A stretch of DNA of 64,000 nucleotides from Acidimicrobiales bacterium (GCA_030447445.1 JAUJOW010000011.1:1-64000); one strand, 5' to 3'. Positions 51,361-60,657 are shown, counted from the stretch's first letter. Translations and numbers: made by a program. Notes: a model not told the origin generated them from the letters alone.

Positions 51361-51809
51361 CCCGCGCCTTCCTCGGTCTCGGCTCGAACCTCGGCGACCG
51401 GTGGTCGTACCTGCGCGACGCCGTGGCCACGCTCGGCCCCACCGTGCGGACGGTGTCGCCCGTCTACGAGACCGAACCGCTCGGCGGGCCCGACCAGGGA
51501 TCCTTCCTCAACGTCGTGGTCGAGGTCGACACCGACCTCGAACCCGGCGCGCTGCTCGGGCTCTGCCGCCGGCTGGAGGGGGCCGCCGCCCGGTCCCGCC
51601 AGGAGCGGTGGGGGCCCCGGACCCTCGACGTCGACATCCTCTGGATCGACGGGCACGAGGTCGACACCACCGAGCTGCAGGTACCCCATCCGCGCATGTG
51701 GCAGCGGCGGTTCGTCATGGCCCCGCTGGCCGACCTCGCTCCCGATGTCGTGCCTCACGGCTGGGAGGACCGCGCCGAGGGTCGGGTCCGCCGGGTCGGC
51801 ACCCTCTGA
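51357..51809 (+). CDS. folK: 2-amino-4-hydroxy-6-hydroxymethyldihydropteridine pyrophosphokinase
   Basis: A 150-residue kinase with the HPPK signature RWGPRTLDVDILWIDG and N-terminal FLGLGSNLGDRWSYLRDAV, and YETEPLGGPDQGSFLNVVVEV. It completes folate pterin synthesis before folP. The GTG start overlaps folB. The tail HPRMWQRRFVMAPLADLAPD is conserved. It is the last gene of the folate operon; a 309-base gene-free stretch follows. Confidence 0.95.
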   Translation: MTRAFLGLGSNLGDRWSYLRDAVATLGPTVRTVSPVYETEPLGGPDQGSFLNVVVEVDTDLEPGALLGLCRRLEGAAARSRQERWGPRTLDVDILWIDGHEVDTTELQVPHPRMWQRRFVMAPLADLAPDVVPHGWEDRAEGRVRRVGTL

Positions 51810-52118
51810 TCGACTTTCGCTCTCACTCGGTCGCTACGCCGGCAACCCGCCGCCTGAGGCGAACGAGGAGTCACCGTCGCCGGCGCGACACTGGTGTCGT
51901 GGTGAGTCCGATATCTGTGGGGCTCGAGCCAACTGCGACCGGCGCCTCCTCGACCTCTGGGCCGGGACCCTCGGGATCCGGGGGTGCGAGCCCGCACGAC
52001 GCCTGCCGCGCCCGACCTGTGGGCCGGGGCCGTCGGTATCCGGGGGTGCGGGTCCGCGCATGGGTCCCACTGGGCAACGGTGACCGGACCGGGCGCTGGG
52101 ACCCGGCACGGAGGTGAC
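51810..52118. other. Gene-free stretch with repeated sequence between folK and the DUF1361 gene
   Basis: No coding region is supported. It contains TCGCTCTCACTCGGTCGC (from 51819), which recurs at 55748, and a 49-base unit ending GGGGGTGCG that occurs twice (about 51948-51996 and 52011-52059). A strong ribosome-binding site (GGAGG, 52110-52114) for the next gene lies at the end. Confidence 0.5.
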
Positions 52119-52763
52119 GTGCGGACGCTCTTGATCGAGGTGGTCGGGATGGCCCGGGACAACCGTTCCTGGATGGGCTGGAACCTCGCGCTGGCCGCCC
52201 TCCCGGCCGCCTTGGCCGTGGCCTTGTTCGCCCGCCCCGGGCGCCGGGGGGCCTGGTGGTGGGTGGGCGTGGCCCTCTTCGTGCTGTTCCTGCCCAACGC
52301 CCCCTACCTCGTCACCGACCTCGTGCACCTGCGGGGCGACGTCGTCCAGGCGTCTTCCGATGGCGTGGTGCTCGTCGGCGTGCTCCCCCTCTACGGCGCC
52401 TTCGTGGCCGCTGGCTTCGTCGCCTACACCATCGCCCTGGCCGGCGTGGGCCTCGAGCTCAGCCGTCGGGGCCTCGGTCACCTCCGTCTCGGTGTCGTGG
52501 GCGGGCTGCATGGTCTCTGCGCCGTCGGCATCGTGCTCGGCCGCGTGGCCCGACTGAACAGCTGGGAGCCATTCACCGAACCCGTCGGAAGCCTCGAGCG
52601 CTCCCTGTCCACGCTGGGCTGGCGGCTGGCACCCGTCGCCGTGGTCACCCTCGTGGTGGTGCTTGCCGTCGGCCACGCCGTCTGCGTGGCCGTGGCCGGC
52701 TCGGCCTGGCGGCTGCTGCAGAGGACCTTCGCCCTTCCCGCTGTCCCGCCCGCCCTGCCGTGA
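52119..52763 (+). CDS. DUF1361 family membrane protein
   Basis: A 214-residue membrane protein with about six helices (LALAALPAALAVALFARP, WWWVGVALFVLFLPNAPYLVTDLVHL, GVVLVGVLPLYGAFVAAGF, and others, quoted in part). The central FLPNAPYLVTDLVHLR segment is the DUF1361 signature. Function unknown. GTG 52119 with GGAGG just before is a good start. It is not obviously part of either neighbouring pathway. Confidence 0.75.
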   Translation: MRTLLIEVVGMARDNRSWMGWNLALAALPAALAVALFARPGRRGAWWWVGVALFVLFLPNAPYLVTDLVHLRGDVVQASSDGVVLVGVLPLYGAFVAAGFVAYTIALAGVGLELSRRGLGHLRLGVVGGLHGLCAVGIVLGRVARLNSWEPFTEPVGSLERSLSTLGWRLAPVAVVTLVVVLAVGHAVCVAVAGSAWRLLQRTFALPAVPPALP

Positions 52764-52806
52764 CCGGGGCGGCTTGCCGCTCCGAGCCAGGCCCGCCGCC
52801 CCGCTG

Positions 52807-53655
52807 ATGCGCACCACGACCACCATCGCCGAGACCCGGGCCTTCCTCGACGGGGCCCGGGCCGGTGGAGCCACCGTCGGCCTCGTTCCCACACTGGGGT
52901 CGCTGCACGGCGGGCACACGTCGCTGATGGCCAGGGCGGCCGCCGATTGCGACGTGGTCGCCGTCTCGGTGTTCGTCAACCCGCTCCAGTTCGGCGTCGG
53001 CGAGGACTTCGCCGCCTACCCCCGAGACGTCGACGCCGACGCCGAGGTGGTCAGCCGCAGCGGGGTCGACCTCCTCTTCGTCCCCTCGGTGGAGGAGATG
53101 TACCCGGAGCCCGTGCGCACGACGGTGTCGGTGTCCGGGCTCACCACCCGCCTCGAGGGATCATCGCGTCCCAGCCACTTCGCCGGCGTGGCCACCGTCC
53201 TGGCCAAGCTGTGGAACATCGTTGGCCCCTGCCGGGCCTACTTCGGGGAGAAGGACTGGCAGCAGCTCGCCGTGGTCCGCCGCCTGGCCGCCGACCTGTC
53301 GTTCCCGGTCGAGGTGGTGGCCTGCCCCACGGTCCGCGAGCCCGACGGGCTGGCCATGGCCAGCCGCAACGCCTACCTGGATCCGGCCGAGCGGGCGGCG
53401 GCAACGGTGCTCCACCGGGCCCTGCTCGCCGGGGTCGCTGCCGTGGAGGCCGGCGAGCGGGACCCGGCCCAGGTGCGGGCGACCATGGCAGCGGTGGTCG
53501 GGACCGAACCCCTGGCCGAGCTGGACTACGCCGAGGTGGTCGACGCCACCACGCTCGACCCCGTCGACCCCCTGACCGGAGAGCTGCGCCTCCTGGCCGC
53601 CGTCGGCCTCGGCCGGGCCCGGTTGATCGACAACGTCGGCGTCCTGGCAGACTGA
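52807..53655 (+). CDS. panC: Pantothenate synthetase
   Basis: A 282-residue enzyme joining pantoate and beta-alanine. The HIGH-like motif is LVPTLGSLHGGHTSLM, SVFVNPLQFGVGEDFAAYPRD binds pantoate, and FGEKDWQQLAVVRRLAADL and REPDGLAMASRNAYLDPAER are the KMSKS-like and substrate regions. ATG 52807 is used. It is followed after 57 bases by panD, which supplies its beta-alanine. Confidence 0.96.
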   Translation: MRTTTTIAETRAFLDGARAGGATVGLVPTLGSLHGGHTSLMARAAADCDVVAVSVFVNPLQFGVGEDFAAYPRDVDADAEVVSRSGVDLLFVPSVEEMYPEPVRTTVSVSGLTTRLEGSSRPSHFAGVATVLAKLWNIVGPCRAYFGEKDWQQLAVVRRLAADLSFPVEVVACPTVREPDGLAMASRNAYLDPAERAAATVLHRALLAGVAAVEAGERDPAQVRATMAAVVGTEPLAELDYAEVVDATTLDPVDPLTGELRLLAAVGLGRARLIDNVGVLAD

Positions 53656-53712
53656 GGCGGTCGTACAGGGGGCGACCGGCCGAGCCGGCGTCCACCAGGA
53701 AGGAGCGGCACC

Positions 53713-54132
53713 ATGCGCCGTCGGATGATGAAGTCCAAGATCCATCGCGCCACCGTGACCGACGCCGACCTCCACTACGTGGGGTCCATCACCGTCGATC
53801 AGCGGCTCATGGAGGCGGCGGACCTGGTGGAGCATGAACAGGTCGCCGTGGTCGACATCGACAACGGTGCCCGGCTCGAGACCTACGTGATCGCCGGCGA
53901 GCCGGGCCGGGGAGACATCTGCCTCAACGGCGCCGCCGCCCGCCTCGTCTCACGGGGGGACAAGGTCATCGTCATCAGCTACGCCGACTACGAGGCCTCC
54001 GAGCTCGACGGCTACTCGCCGCGGGTCGTCCACGTCGACACCGCCAACCGGATCGTGGACGACGCCACCGCCCGTGCCGGGGTCGACACCCCCACCCCGA
54101 GTCACTACGTCGAGGTTCCTGCCACCGCCTGA
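53713..54132 (+). CDS. panD: Aspartate 1-decarboxylase
   Basis: A 139-residue proenzyme that makes beta-alanine for pantothenate. Self-cleavage site Gly24-Ser25 lies in [18 protein letters not shown], and the pyruvoyl subunit includes [30 protein letters not shown] (parts). The strand [11 protein letters not shown] follows. A ribosome-binding site AAGGAG precedes the ATG; Met6 could also serve. Its 3' end overlaps the longest possible nadB frame. Confidence 0.96.
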   Translation: MRRRMMKSKIHRATVTDADLHYVGSITVDQRLMEAADLVEHEQVAVVDIDNGARLETYVIAGEPGRGDICLNGAAARLVSRGDKVIVISYADYEASELDGYSPRVVHVDTANRIVDDATARAGVDTPTPSHYVEVPATA

Positions 54133-54163
54133 CCGCGCCACGGCCGCGCTAGACCAGCAGGCG

Positions 54164-55741
54164 GTGCCCACCGACGACCTCGACCTGCTGGTGCTCGGGT
54201 CCGGGGTGGCCGGGTTGTCGGCGGCGGTGCGGGCGGCCGAGACCCATCGCATGCGGGTGGGCGTCCTCACGAAGGGAGAGCTCCCGCAGTCGACCACCCG
54301 GTGGGCCCAGGGCGGGGTGGCGGCGGTGCTGCACCACGACCCTGACTCGACCGACCTCCACCTGGCCGACACGCTGGCCGCCGGCGCCGGCTTGTGCGAC
54401 GCCGACGCCGTGCGGGTGCTGGTGGACGAAGGGCCGGCACGGGTGCAGGAGCTGATCGCCCTGGGAGCGATGTTCGACCGCGACCCGGAGGGCCGCCTCG
54501 AGCTGGCGAGGGAGGGCGGCCACACCCTGGCTCGGGTCGTGCACGCCGGGGGAGCGGCCACCGGAGCGGAGGTGGAGCGGGCCCTCGTCGTGGCCGTGCA
54601 GCGGACGGCGACGGCGGTCTACGAGCACCACTTCGCTCTCGACCTGGTCGTCGAGGGGGGTCGCTGCCGAGCGGTGACGGCGATGGGACCCAGCGGGGAG
54701 CGGCTCGAGGTGCGGGCCAGCGACGTGCTCGTGACCACCGGTGGAGCCGGCCAGCTCTTCGCCGTGACCACCAACCCCGTCGAGGCCACCGGTGACGGGA
54801 TCGCCATGGCCCTCCGGGCCGGGGTGGCCGTGGCCGACGTCGAGTTCGTCCAGTTCCATCCCACCGCGCTCCACCACGAGGCCATGCCCCGCCCGCTGCT
54901 CTCCGAGGCGCTCCGGGGCCACGGTGCCCTCCTCCGCGACGCGCGCGGGCAGCGCTTCGTCGACGAGCTCGAACCCCGCGACGTCGTCTCCCGGGCGGAG
55001 ACGAAGGTGATGCAGGCCCAGGCCGTCGACCACGTGTGGCTGGACGCCACCGATCTCGACGAGTTCGACCAGCGGTTCCCGACCATCGCCGCCGCACTGG
55101 TCGAGCTGGGCCTCGACCCGGCCACCGACTGGCTGCCCGTCGCCCCGGCCGCCCACTACACCTGCGGTGGGATCGTGACCGACCTCGACGGGGCCAGCTC
55201 CCTGCCCGGCCTGTGGGCGGCTGGCGAGGCGGCCTGCACGGGGGTGCACGGCGCCAACCGGCTGGCCTCCAACTCGCTGCTCGAGGGCATGGTGTTCGCG
55301 CCCCGGGTGGTCGAGGCCATCGAGCATGGCGTGTCCGGGCCGTCGGCCACCGGCGCCATGCGGGCGGTGCTCGGCGCCGGGGGATCGATCGGGGCCCGTC
55401 CGGTGTCGCGCCCGTCCTCCGCCGACCGGGTGGCGGCCCCGGCGTCGGCCGGCGGGAGCGATCCCAGCGCCGCCCGGTCGGCCCTGCAGCGGGCCATGAC
55501 CGCCGGGGCCGGCGTGTTGCGCTCGGCTGCCTCGCTGGGAGAGGTCGAGCAGGCCGTGGCCCGGGCCGCCGCCAGCACCGCCGGCGAAGGGTCCGCCGTG
55601 GCCGAGCTGCGCAACCTGGTCGAGGTCGGTTGGGGGCTCGTGGCCGCCGCTGCGGCCCGGGAGGAGTCCCGGGGGGCCCACACCCGGCTCGACTTCCCTC
55701 GCACCGTCGACGCCTTCCGCCACCGCCACGTCCTCGTCTGA
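54164..55741 (+). CDS. nadB: L-aspartate oxidase
   Basis: A 525-residue flavoprotein that oxidises aspartate to iminoaspartate for quinolinate synthesis. FAD motif: DLLVLGSGVAGLSAAVRAAE; then TRWAQGGVAAVL and VVHAGGAATGAEVERALV, the active-site VEFVQFHPTALHH and YTCGGIVTDLDG, and SNSLLEGMVFAPRVVEAI near the C-terminus. GTG 54164 starts right at the FAD fold; an in-frame GTG at 54074 would overlap panD by 58 bases. The partner nadA is absent from the window. A short Ser/Ala-rich insertion follows ATGAMRAVLGAG. Confidence 0.94.
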   Translation: MPTDDLDLLVLGSGVAGLSAAVRAAETHRMRVGVLTKGELPQSTTRWAQGGVAAVLHHDPDSTDLHLADTLAAGAGLCDADAVRVLVDEGPARVQELIALGAMFDRDPEGRLELAREGGHTLARVVHAGGAATGAEVERALVVAVQRTATAVYEHHFALDLVVEGGRCRAVTAMGPSGERLEVRASDVLVTTGGAGQLFAVTTNPVEATGDGIAMALRAGVAVADVEFVQFHPTALHHEAMPRPLLSEALRGHGALLRDARGQRFVDELEPRDVVSRAETKVMQAQAVDHVWLDATDLDEFDQRFPTIAAALVELGLDPATDWLPVAPAAHYTCGGIVTDLDGASSLPGLWAAGEAACTGVHGANRLASNSLLEGMVFAPRVVEAIEHGVSGPSATGAMRAVLGAGGSIGARPVSRPSSADRVAAPASAGGSDPSAARSALQRAMTAGAGVLRSAASLGEVEQAVARAAASTAGEGSAVAELRNLVEVGWGLVAAAAAREESRGAHTRLDFPRTVDAFRHRHVLV

Positions 55742-55861
55742 CGATGTGTCGCTCTCACTCGGTCGCCGCGCTCCTCGAACCCCCTGTGGCGGCGCTGTGA
55801 CCGTGCTGTGGCGTCCGGTTTCCGGCCGTGGGTGCACGGTCAGGGGGCGGGGTGTGCACCA
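55742..55861. other. Gap between nadB and the DUF2510/LURP-like gene, with repeat sequence
   Basis: No gene is supported in these 120 bases. TCGCTCTCACTCGGTCGC (from 55748) matches 51819, and 55798-55824 is similar, inverted, to 426-452. The repeats suggest a recombination or dispersed-repeat locus. Confidence 0.4.
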
Positions 55862-56709
55862 GTGAGCTACCCCGCCCCCGGTGGCTGGCACCCCGACCCG
55901 TACCGGCGCCACGAGCTGCGCTACCACGACGGCGAGCTGTGGACCGAGCACGTCTCGGACCGCGGCCTGCCGGGCGTGGACACCGTGCCCGTGGCCACCC
56001 TGCCCCGGTCCCGGCCGCCGGTCGGGGCCGGTGGGCTGCGCCTGCGGGCACCGGCCGAAGGCAAGGAGCACGCCCGGGTGGTGCCCGAGTTCGAGGGCTC
56101 GAGGGCGACCTGCTCGCGCGCCGATCCTGGTCGTCGACGAACCCGTCCTCGGCTCGCCCGGGCCCGCCGGGCTCGACTGCGCGGTGCACGACCAGCACGA
56201 CCAGCGCATCGGCACGCTCCGGATCCGCCCCGAGCGCGTGGTCCACAAGGTCCTCCGCCTCCCGACCGCCGACCGCCACGCCGAGATCACCTCCGTCGTG
56301 GTGCTCGACGCCACCGGAGGTGTCCTCCTCACCCTCACCCGCCCCGTCCGCCACCTGCGCCCGAGGGTCACCGTGCACGACGGCGGGGGACGCCTGATCG
56401 GCACCATCGTCCAGCGCCAGCTCTACGGCCGGCTGCGGTTCACCCCTCGAGGCCGGCCACCAGCTCCAGGGCACCCTCGACGGCGACGATCCCACCGACC
56501 GGGCCGTGGCCGTCCACCTCCCCTCCGGCGAGCTGGTGGCCCGCACCTCCCGTACCTGGGAGGTGCTGGCCCGCACCCGCTTCACGCGGGCCGACACCTA
56601 CGTCGTCCAGGTGCTGCGCCCGCTGCCCGAGCCGCTGCGGTCACTGGCCCTTGCCGCGATGATGGCGCTGGAGCCTCTCCTCGTGCAGGACATCGTGGCC
56701 GAGCGGTGA
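55862..56709 (+). CDS. DUF2510 plus LURP-one/scramblase-like protein, frameshifted
   Basis: The first 30 residues (GGWHPDPYRRHELRYHDGEL and WTEHVSDRG) are a DUF2510 module. Further on, in other frames, come VHDQHDQRIGTLRIRP, VVVLDATGGVLLTLTRPV and LIGTIVQRQLYGRLRFT, then HLPSGELVARTSRTWEV and ADTYVVQVLRPLPEPLRSLALAAMMALEP, the pattern of phospholipid scramblase/LURP-one-related proteins. Two shifts (near 56110 and 56450) connect the parts. Function unknown; such proteins are soluble or peripheral. The GTG at 55862 is used. Confidence 0.65.
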
Positions 56710-56768
56710 CCCGCCGGCCCGCCGGCTCGCCGGTGAGTCCCTGTCGAGGCGGCGGTCGGCCTGCCCCC

Positions 56769-56774
56769 TACGCT
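56769..56774 (+). promoter_or_regulatory. Candidate -10 box (TACGCT) for the hemolysin III-like gene
   Basis: TACGCT lies 46 bases before the ATG of the HlyIII gene, and GAGCAGAGCAGGA before the ATG could serve as ribosome-binding site. Confidence 0.3.
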
Positions 56775-56820
56775 GATGCCGTTCGACACCGCTGGACCTC
56801 GCCGGAGCAGAGCAGGACCC

Positions 56821-57468
56821 ATGACACGAGAAGTTGCCATCGGGGACAGGCCGCGGTTGCGGGGGCGGATCCACCTGCTGGCCTGCCTGGCGTCGTTCCC
56901 GGCGTTGGTCCACCTGGTCCGGGTGGCGCCGACGACGCGGGCCACGGTGGCGGCGTGGATCTACGGCCTCGCCGCCATCCTCCTCTACCTGACCAGCACC
57001 ACCTACCACGTGTTCGTTCGCAGCCCGCGAGCTCGGCGCATCATGCAGCGGGCCGACCACTCGATGATCTACGTGTTGATCGCCGGCACCTGCACGCCGA
57101 TCTTCATCCTCGCCCTGGGCGGCTCGTGGCGCTGGGTGGCCCTCGGCGCCATGTGGGCCGGGGCCATCGTCGGCGTGGTCCTCAAGGTGGCGGTGTTCGA
57201 CCGCCTTGTCCGGACCAGCTTCGCCCTCTACATCGTGCTCGGGTGGGCCGGCCTGGCCGCGCTCCCCGGCCTGATCCACCGCCCGGGCTCGCTGGTCCTC
57301 GTCGTGGCCGCAGGGGTGCTGTACACCGCCGGGGCCGTGCTCTTCGCCCTCGGGAAGCCGGTGCTGTCGCCCCGCTGGTTCGGTTACCACGAGGTGTGGC
57401 ACACCTTCGGGGTGGCCGCCGGGGTCCTGCTCTTCATCGCCAACCTGGGCCTGGTCCGCGCCGGTTGA
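56821..57468 (+). CDS. Hemolysin III/PAQR-like membrane protein
   Basis: A 215-residue protein of seven helices. The family-specific residues are present: STTYHVFVRSP with His, ADHSMIYVLIAGTCTPIFIL with Asp and His, and YHEVWHTFGVAAGVLLFI with His residues that form the zinc site of PAQR/HlyIII proteins. The role in bacteria is unclear. It lies between the DUF2510 protein and nadC. ATG 56821 has GAGCAGGA upstream. Confidence 0.88.
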   Translation: MTREVAIGDRPRLRGRIHLLACLASFPALVHLVRVAPTTRATVAAWIYGLAAILLYLTSTTYHVFVRSPRARRIMQRADHSMIYVLIAGTCTPIFILALGGSWRWVALGAMWAGAIVGVVLKVAVFDRLVRTSFALYIVLGWAGLAALPGLIHRPGSLVLVVAAGVLYTAGAVLFALGKPVLSPRWFGYHEVWHTFGVAAGVLLFIANLGLVRAG

Positions 57469-57488
57469 CCCGTTGACCCGTTGACTCG

Positions 57489-58352
57489 ATGACCCGGTTC
57501 GACCCGCCTCCCACCGCCGTGCGGGCCGCCGTAACCCGGGCCCTCGAGGAAGACCTCACCCCCCTCGGGGACATCAGCGCCGCCCTCCTGCCCCCAGAGG
57601 CCGCCGCCGCCCGCTTCGTGCCCCGGGCGGCGGGGGTGCTCGCCGGCACCGCCTGCGCCACCGAGACCTTCGCCCAGGTCGACGCCGACGTGGACTGCAC
57701 GTGGGTCGCCGCCGACGGCGATCCCGTCGAGGCCGGCCACGTCATCGGGGCCGTGGAAGGGACGCTGGCCTCGATCCTCACCGCCGAGCGGACCGCCCTC
57801 AACTTCGTGTCCCACCTGTCGGGGGTGGCCACGCTGACCCGACGCTTCGTCGCCGCCGCCGGACCGAGCCTCGGCGTGTGGGACACCCGCAAGACCACGC
57901 CCGGCCTGCGATCCCTCGAGAAGGCGGCGGTGCGGGCCGGAGGCGGCGTCAACCACCGGGGCAACCTGTCGGAGTGGGTGATGCTGAAGGACAACCACCT
58001 CGCCGTGCTCGACCTGGCCGAGGCCGTCCGCCGGGCCCGGGCGTGGTACCCGGCCCGGACCATCCACGTGGAGTGCGACACGCTCGACAAGCTGGCCGAG
58101 GCGCTCGACGCCGGCGCCGACGCCGTCCTGCTCGACAACATGTCCCCCGAGGAGGCCGGTCGGGGCGTCGCCCTGGCCGACGAGCACGCCGCCTCCCGCC
58201 AGCGCCGGCGCCCGCTGGTCGAGCTGTCCGGCGGCATCACCATGGAGACCGTCGGGCGCTACGCCGACCTGGGCGCCGACCAGGTGTCGAGCGGGGCGCT
58301 GACCAACTCGGCGCCGGCCCTGGACATCGGGCTCGACATCGACGTCGCCTAG
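57489..58352 (+). CDS. nadC: Nicotinate-nucleotide pyrophosphorylase (quinolinate phosphoribosyltransferase)
   Basis: A 287-residue enzyme that converts quinolinate and PRPP to nicotinate mononucleotide. Conserved parts are ERTALNFVSHLSGVATLTRRFV, DTRKTTPGLRSLEKAAVRAGGGVNHR, MLKDNHLAVLDLAEAV, VECDTLDKLAEALDAGADAVLLDNM and VELSGGITMETVGRYADLGADQVSSGALTNS (parts quoted). The region before the ATG contains a TTGACCCG repeat. coaX starts 11 bases after the stop. Confidence 0.96.
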   Translation: MTRFDPPPTAVRAAVTRALEEDLTPLGDISAALLPPEAAAARFVPRAAGVLAGTACATETFAQVDADVDCTWVAADGDPVEAGHVIGAVEGTLASILTAERTALNFVSHLSGVATLTRRFVAAAGPSLGVWDTRKTTPGLRSLEKAAVRAGGGVNHRGNLSEWVMLKDNHLAVLDLAEAVRRARAWYPARTIHVECDTLDKLAEALDAGADAVLLDNMSPEEAGRGVALADEHAASRQRRRPLVELSGGITMETVGRYADLGADQVSSGALTNSAPALDIGLDIDVA

Positions 58353-58363
58353 CGTTCGCCGGG

Positions 58364-59197
58364 ATGCTCCTGGCCATCGACATCGGGAACACCCAGACCG
58401 TCATCGGCCTGTTCAGCGACGACTCCGTCGACAGTGGAATCGGTGACGGTGACGGTGACGGGCGGGACGGCAACCGCCGCCCCTGCGAACAGGGCCTCGT
58501 CGACCACTGGCGCATCGCCACCAACGCAGAGCGCACCTCCGACGAGCACGCCCTGACGATCCAGGAGTTCCTCGGCTTCCACGGGTTCTCCTTCGACGAG
58601 GAGGTCGACGGCATCGCCATCTCCTCGGTGGTGCCCCGCTGCACCGCTGCCTTCCGGGAGATGACCGAGCGCTACTTCGGCTTCCGCCCGGTGGTGCTCG
58701 AGCCCGGCGTCAAGACGGGGATGCCCGTCCTCACCGACAACCCCCGCGAGGTGGGCGCCGACCGCATCGCCAACGCCGTGGCCGCCATCGATCTCTACAG
58801 CGGACCGGTCGTGGTGATCGACTTCGGCACGGCCACGACCTACGACGCCATCTCCGGCAAGGGGGAGCTGCTCGGCTGCGCCATCGCCCCCGGCATCGAC
58901 ATCAGCCTCGACGCGCTCTACCAGCGGGCCGACGCCCTCCGCCGGGTTGAGCTGGTCGAGCCCCGCAACGTGATCGGGCGCACCACCGTCGACGCCCTGC
59001 AGTCCGGGGCCGTCTACGGGTTCGCCGGCCAGGTAGACGGCATCTGCGCCCGCCTGACCGACGAGCTGGGCGCCGCCACCATCGTCGCCACCGGCGGGCT
59101 GGCGGCGGTCATCGCGCCGTACACGTCGTGCATCCAGCACCTCGAACCGTGGCTCACCCTCCATGGTCTGCGACTGATCTTCGCCAGGAACCAGTGA
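58364..59197 (+). CDS. coaX: Type III pantothenate kinase
   Basis: A 277-residue kinase of the ASKHA fold that starts CoA synthesis. Motifs: LLAIDIGNTQTVIGLF, IDFGTATTYDAISG and GADRIANAVAAIDLY, with APGIDISLDALYQRADALRRVEL and ATGGLAAVIAPY. An unusual acidic insertion, DSVDSGIGDGDGDGRDGNRR (part), lies after the first strand at residues 20-45. panC and panD upstream provide pantothenate; coaX overlaps the start of lysS (GTGA). Confidence 0.95.
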   Translation: MLLAIDIGNTQTVIGLFSDDSVDSGIGDGDGDGRDGNRRPCEQGLVDHWRIATNAERTSDEHALTIQEFLGFHGFSFDEEVDGIAISSVVPRCTAAFREMTERYFGFRPVVLEPGVKTGMPVLTDNPREVGADRIANAVAAIDLYSGPVVVIDFGTATTYDAISGKGELLGCAIAPGIDISLDALYQRADALRRVELVEPRNVIGRTTVDALQSGAVYGFAGQVDGICARLTDELGAATIVATGGLAAVIAPYTSCIQHLEPWLTLHGLRLIFARNQ

Positions 59198-60648
59198 CCA
59201 CCGAGGAGGCGCCGGAACCGACGGCGGCGACCGTCCCCTACCGCTTCGAGCCCGACGCCAGCGCCGCCGAGCTGGCCGAGCGCTTCGGCGAGCTCGAGGC
59301 CGGCACCGAGTCCGGCGTCACCGTCACCGTCGCCGGGCGGCTCATGTTGCGCCGCGTGCAGGGCAAGCTGGCCTTCGCCACCCTGCAGGACAACTCCGGG
59401 CCCGGCGCCGACGGACGCATCCAGCTGTTCGCCCCCGCCGCCACCACCCCGGACTTCGAGGGTTCTGCACCCGCCCTCGGCGACTGGATCGGGGTCACCG
59501 GGGAGGTCATGACCACCCGCCGGGGCGAGCTGTCGGTGCGGGTCGACGCCTGGACGCTCCTCGCCGCCGCCCGGCGAGCCTTCCCCGACAAGTGGCACGG
59601 CCTCTCCGACACCGACACCCGGTACCGCCAGCGCTACGTGGACCTCTGGGTCACCGAGGAGGCCAGGCGGACCATGCTCCTGCGCAGCCGGCTCGTCTCC
59701 CTCACCCGCCGTTGGCTGGAGGACCGCGGCTTCATCGAGGTCGAGACCCCCGTATTCCACCCGATCCCCGGCGGTGGCTATGCCCGCCCGTTCACCACCC
59801 ACCACAACGCCCTCGGCACCGACCTCTACCTGCGCATCGCCCCCGAGCTGTACCTCAAGCGGCTGGTGGTGGGCGGGTTCCCGCGGGTGTTCGAGATGGC
59901 ACGGGTGTTCCGCAACGAGGGCCTCTCGTCGCGCCACAACCCCGAGTTCACGATGCTCGAGCTCTACCAGGCCTACGGCGACTACCACGACCACATGGCC
60001 CTCACCGAGGAGCTCGTCGCCCACCTCGCCACCGAGCTGTGCGGCGGGACCACCATCACCTACCAGGGCCGGGAGCTCGACCTCGCCGTCCCCTGGCGGC
60101 GGGCCACCATGACCGATCTCGTCGACGAGCAGATCGGCCGCCGGCTCGACGCGGCCACGCCCACCGACGAGCTGCGGGCGGTGTGCGACGAGTACGAGCT
60201 GCCCTGGCACGACGGCGACGGGCCGGGGATGCTGCTGCTCGAGATCTACGAGAAGACCACCGAGGCCGCCCAGTGGCAGCCGGTGTTCGTCACCGACTAC
60301 CCCGAGGAGGTGTCGCCGCTCTCGCGGGCCCACCGCGAGGTGCCCGGCCTGGTGGAGCGGTTCGAGGCCATCGTGGCCGGGCGGGAGCTGTGCAACGGCT
60401 TCAGCGAGCTGGTCGACCCCGACGAACAGCGCACGCGCTTCGAGGCCCAGGCCCGGCGCCGGTCCGGCGGTGACGAGGAGGCCATGGCCGTCGACGAGGA
60501 CTATCTCCGGGCCCTCGAGTACGGGCTCCCCCCCACCGTCGGGCTGGGCATCGGCATCGACCGCCTGGCGATGCTCCTGGCCGACGCCCCCTCGGTCCGT
60601 GACGTCATCCTGTTCCCGACCCTGCGGCCGGAGGCCGACCCGTCCTAG
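59194..60648 (+). CDS. lysS: Lysyl-tRNA synthetase (class II)
   Basis: A 484-residue enzyme. The OB-fold anticodon domain covers about 1-150 and the class II core follows: motif 1 FIEVETPVFHPIPGGGYARPF, motif 2 FEMARVFRNEGLSSRHNPEFTMLELYQAY and motif 3 GLGIGIDRLAMLLADAPSVRDVILFP. The catalytic and Lys-binding residues are in place. It starts with GTG overlapping coaX. The order coaX-lysS is common in actinobacteria. No mprF domain is fused. Confidence 0.96.
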   Translation: MTTEEAPEPTAATVPYRFEPDASAAELAERFGELEAGTESGVTVTVAGRLMLRRVQGKLAFATLQDNSGPGADGRIQLFAPAATTPDFEGSAPALGDWIGVTGEVMTTRRGELSVRVDAWTLLAAARRAFPDKWHGLSDTDTRYRQRYVDLWVTEEARRTMLLRSRLVSLTRRWLEDRGFIEVETPVFHPIPGGGYARPFTTHHNALGTDLYLRIAPELYLKRLVVGGFPRVFEMARVFRNEGLSSRHNPEFTMLELYQAYGDYHDHMALTEELVAHLATELCGGTTITYQGRELDLAVPWRRATMTDLVDEQIGRRLDAATPTDELRAVCDEYELPWHDGDGPGMLLLEIYEKTTEAAQWQPVFVTDYPEEVSPLSRAHREVPGLVERFEAIVAGRELCNGFSELVDPDEQRTRFEAQARRRSGGDEEAMAVDEDYLRALEYGLPPTVGLGIGIDRLAMLLADAPSVRDVILFPTLRPEADPS

Positions 60649-60657
60649 AGCTGCCCG

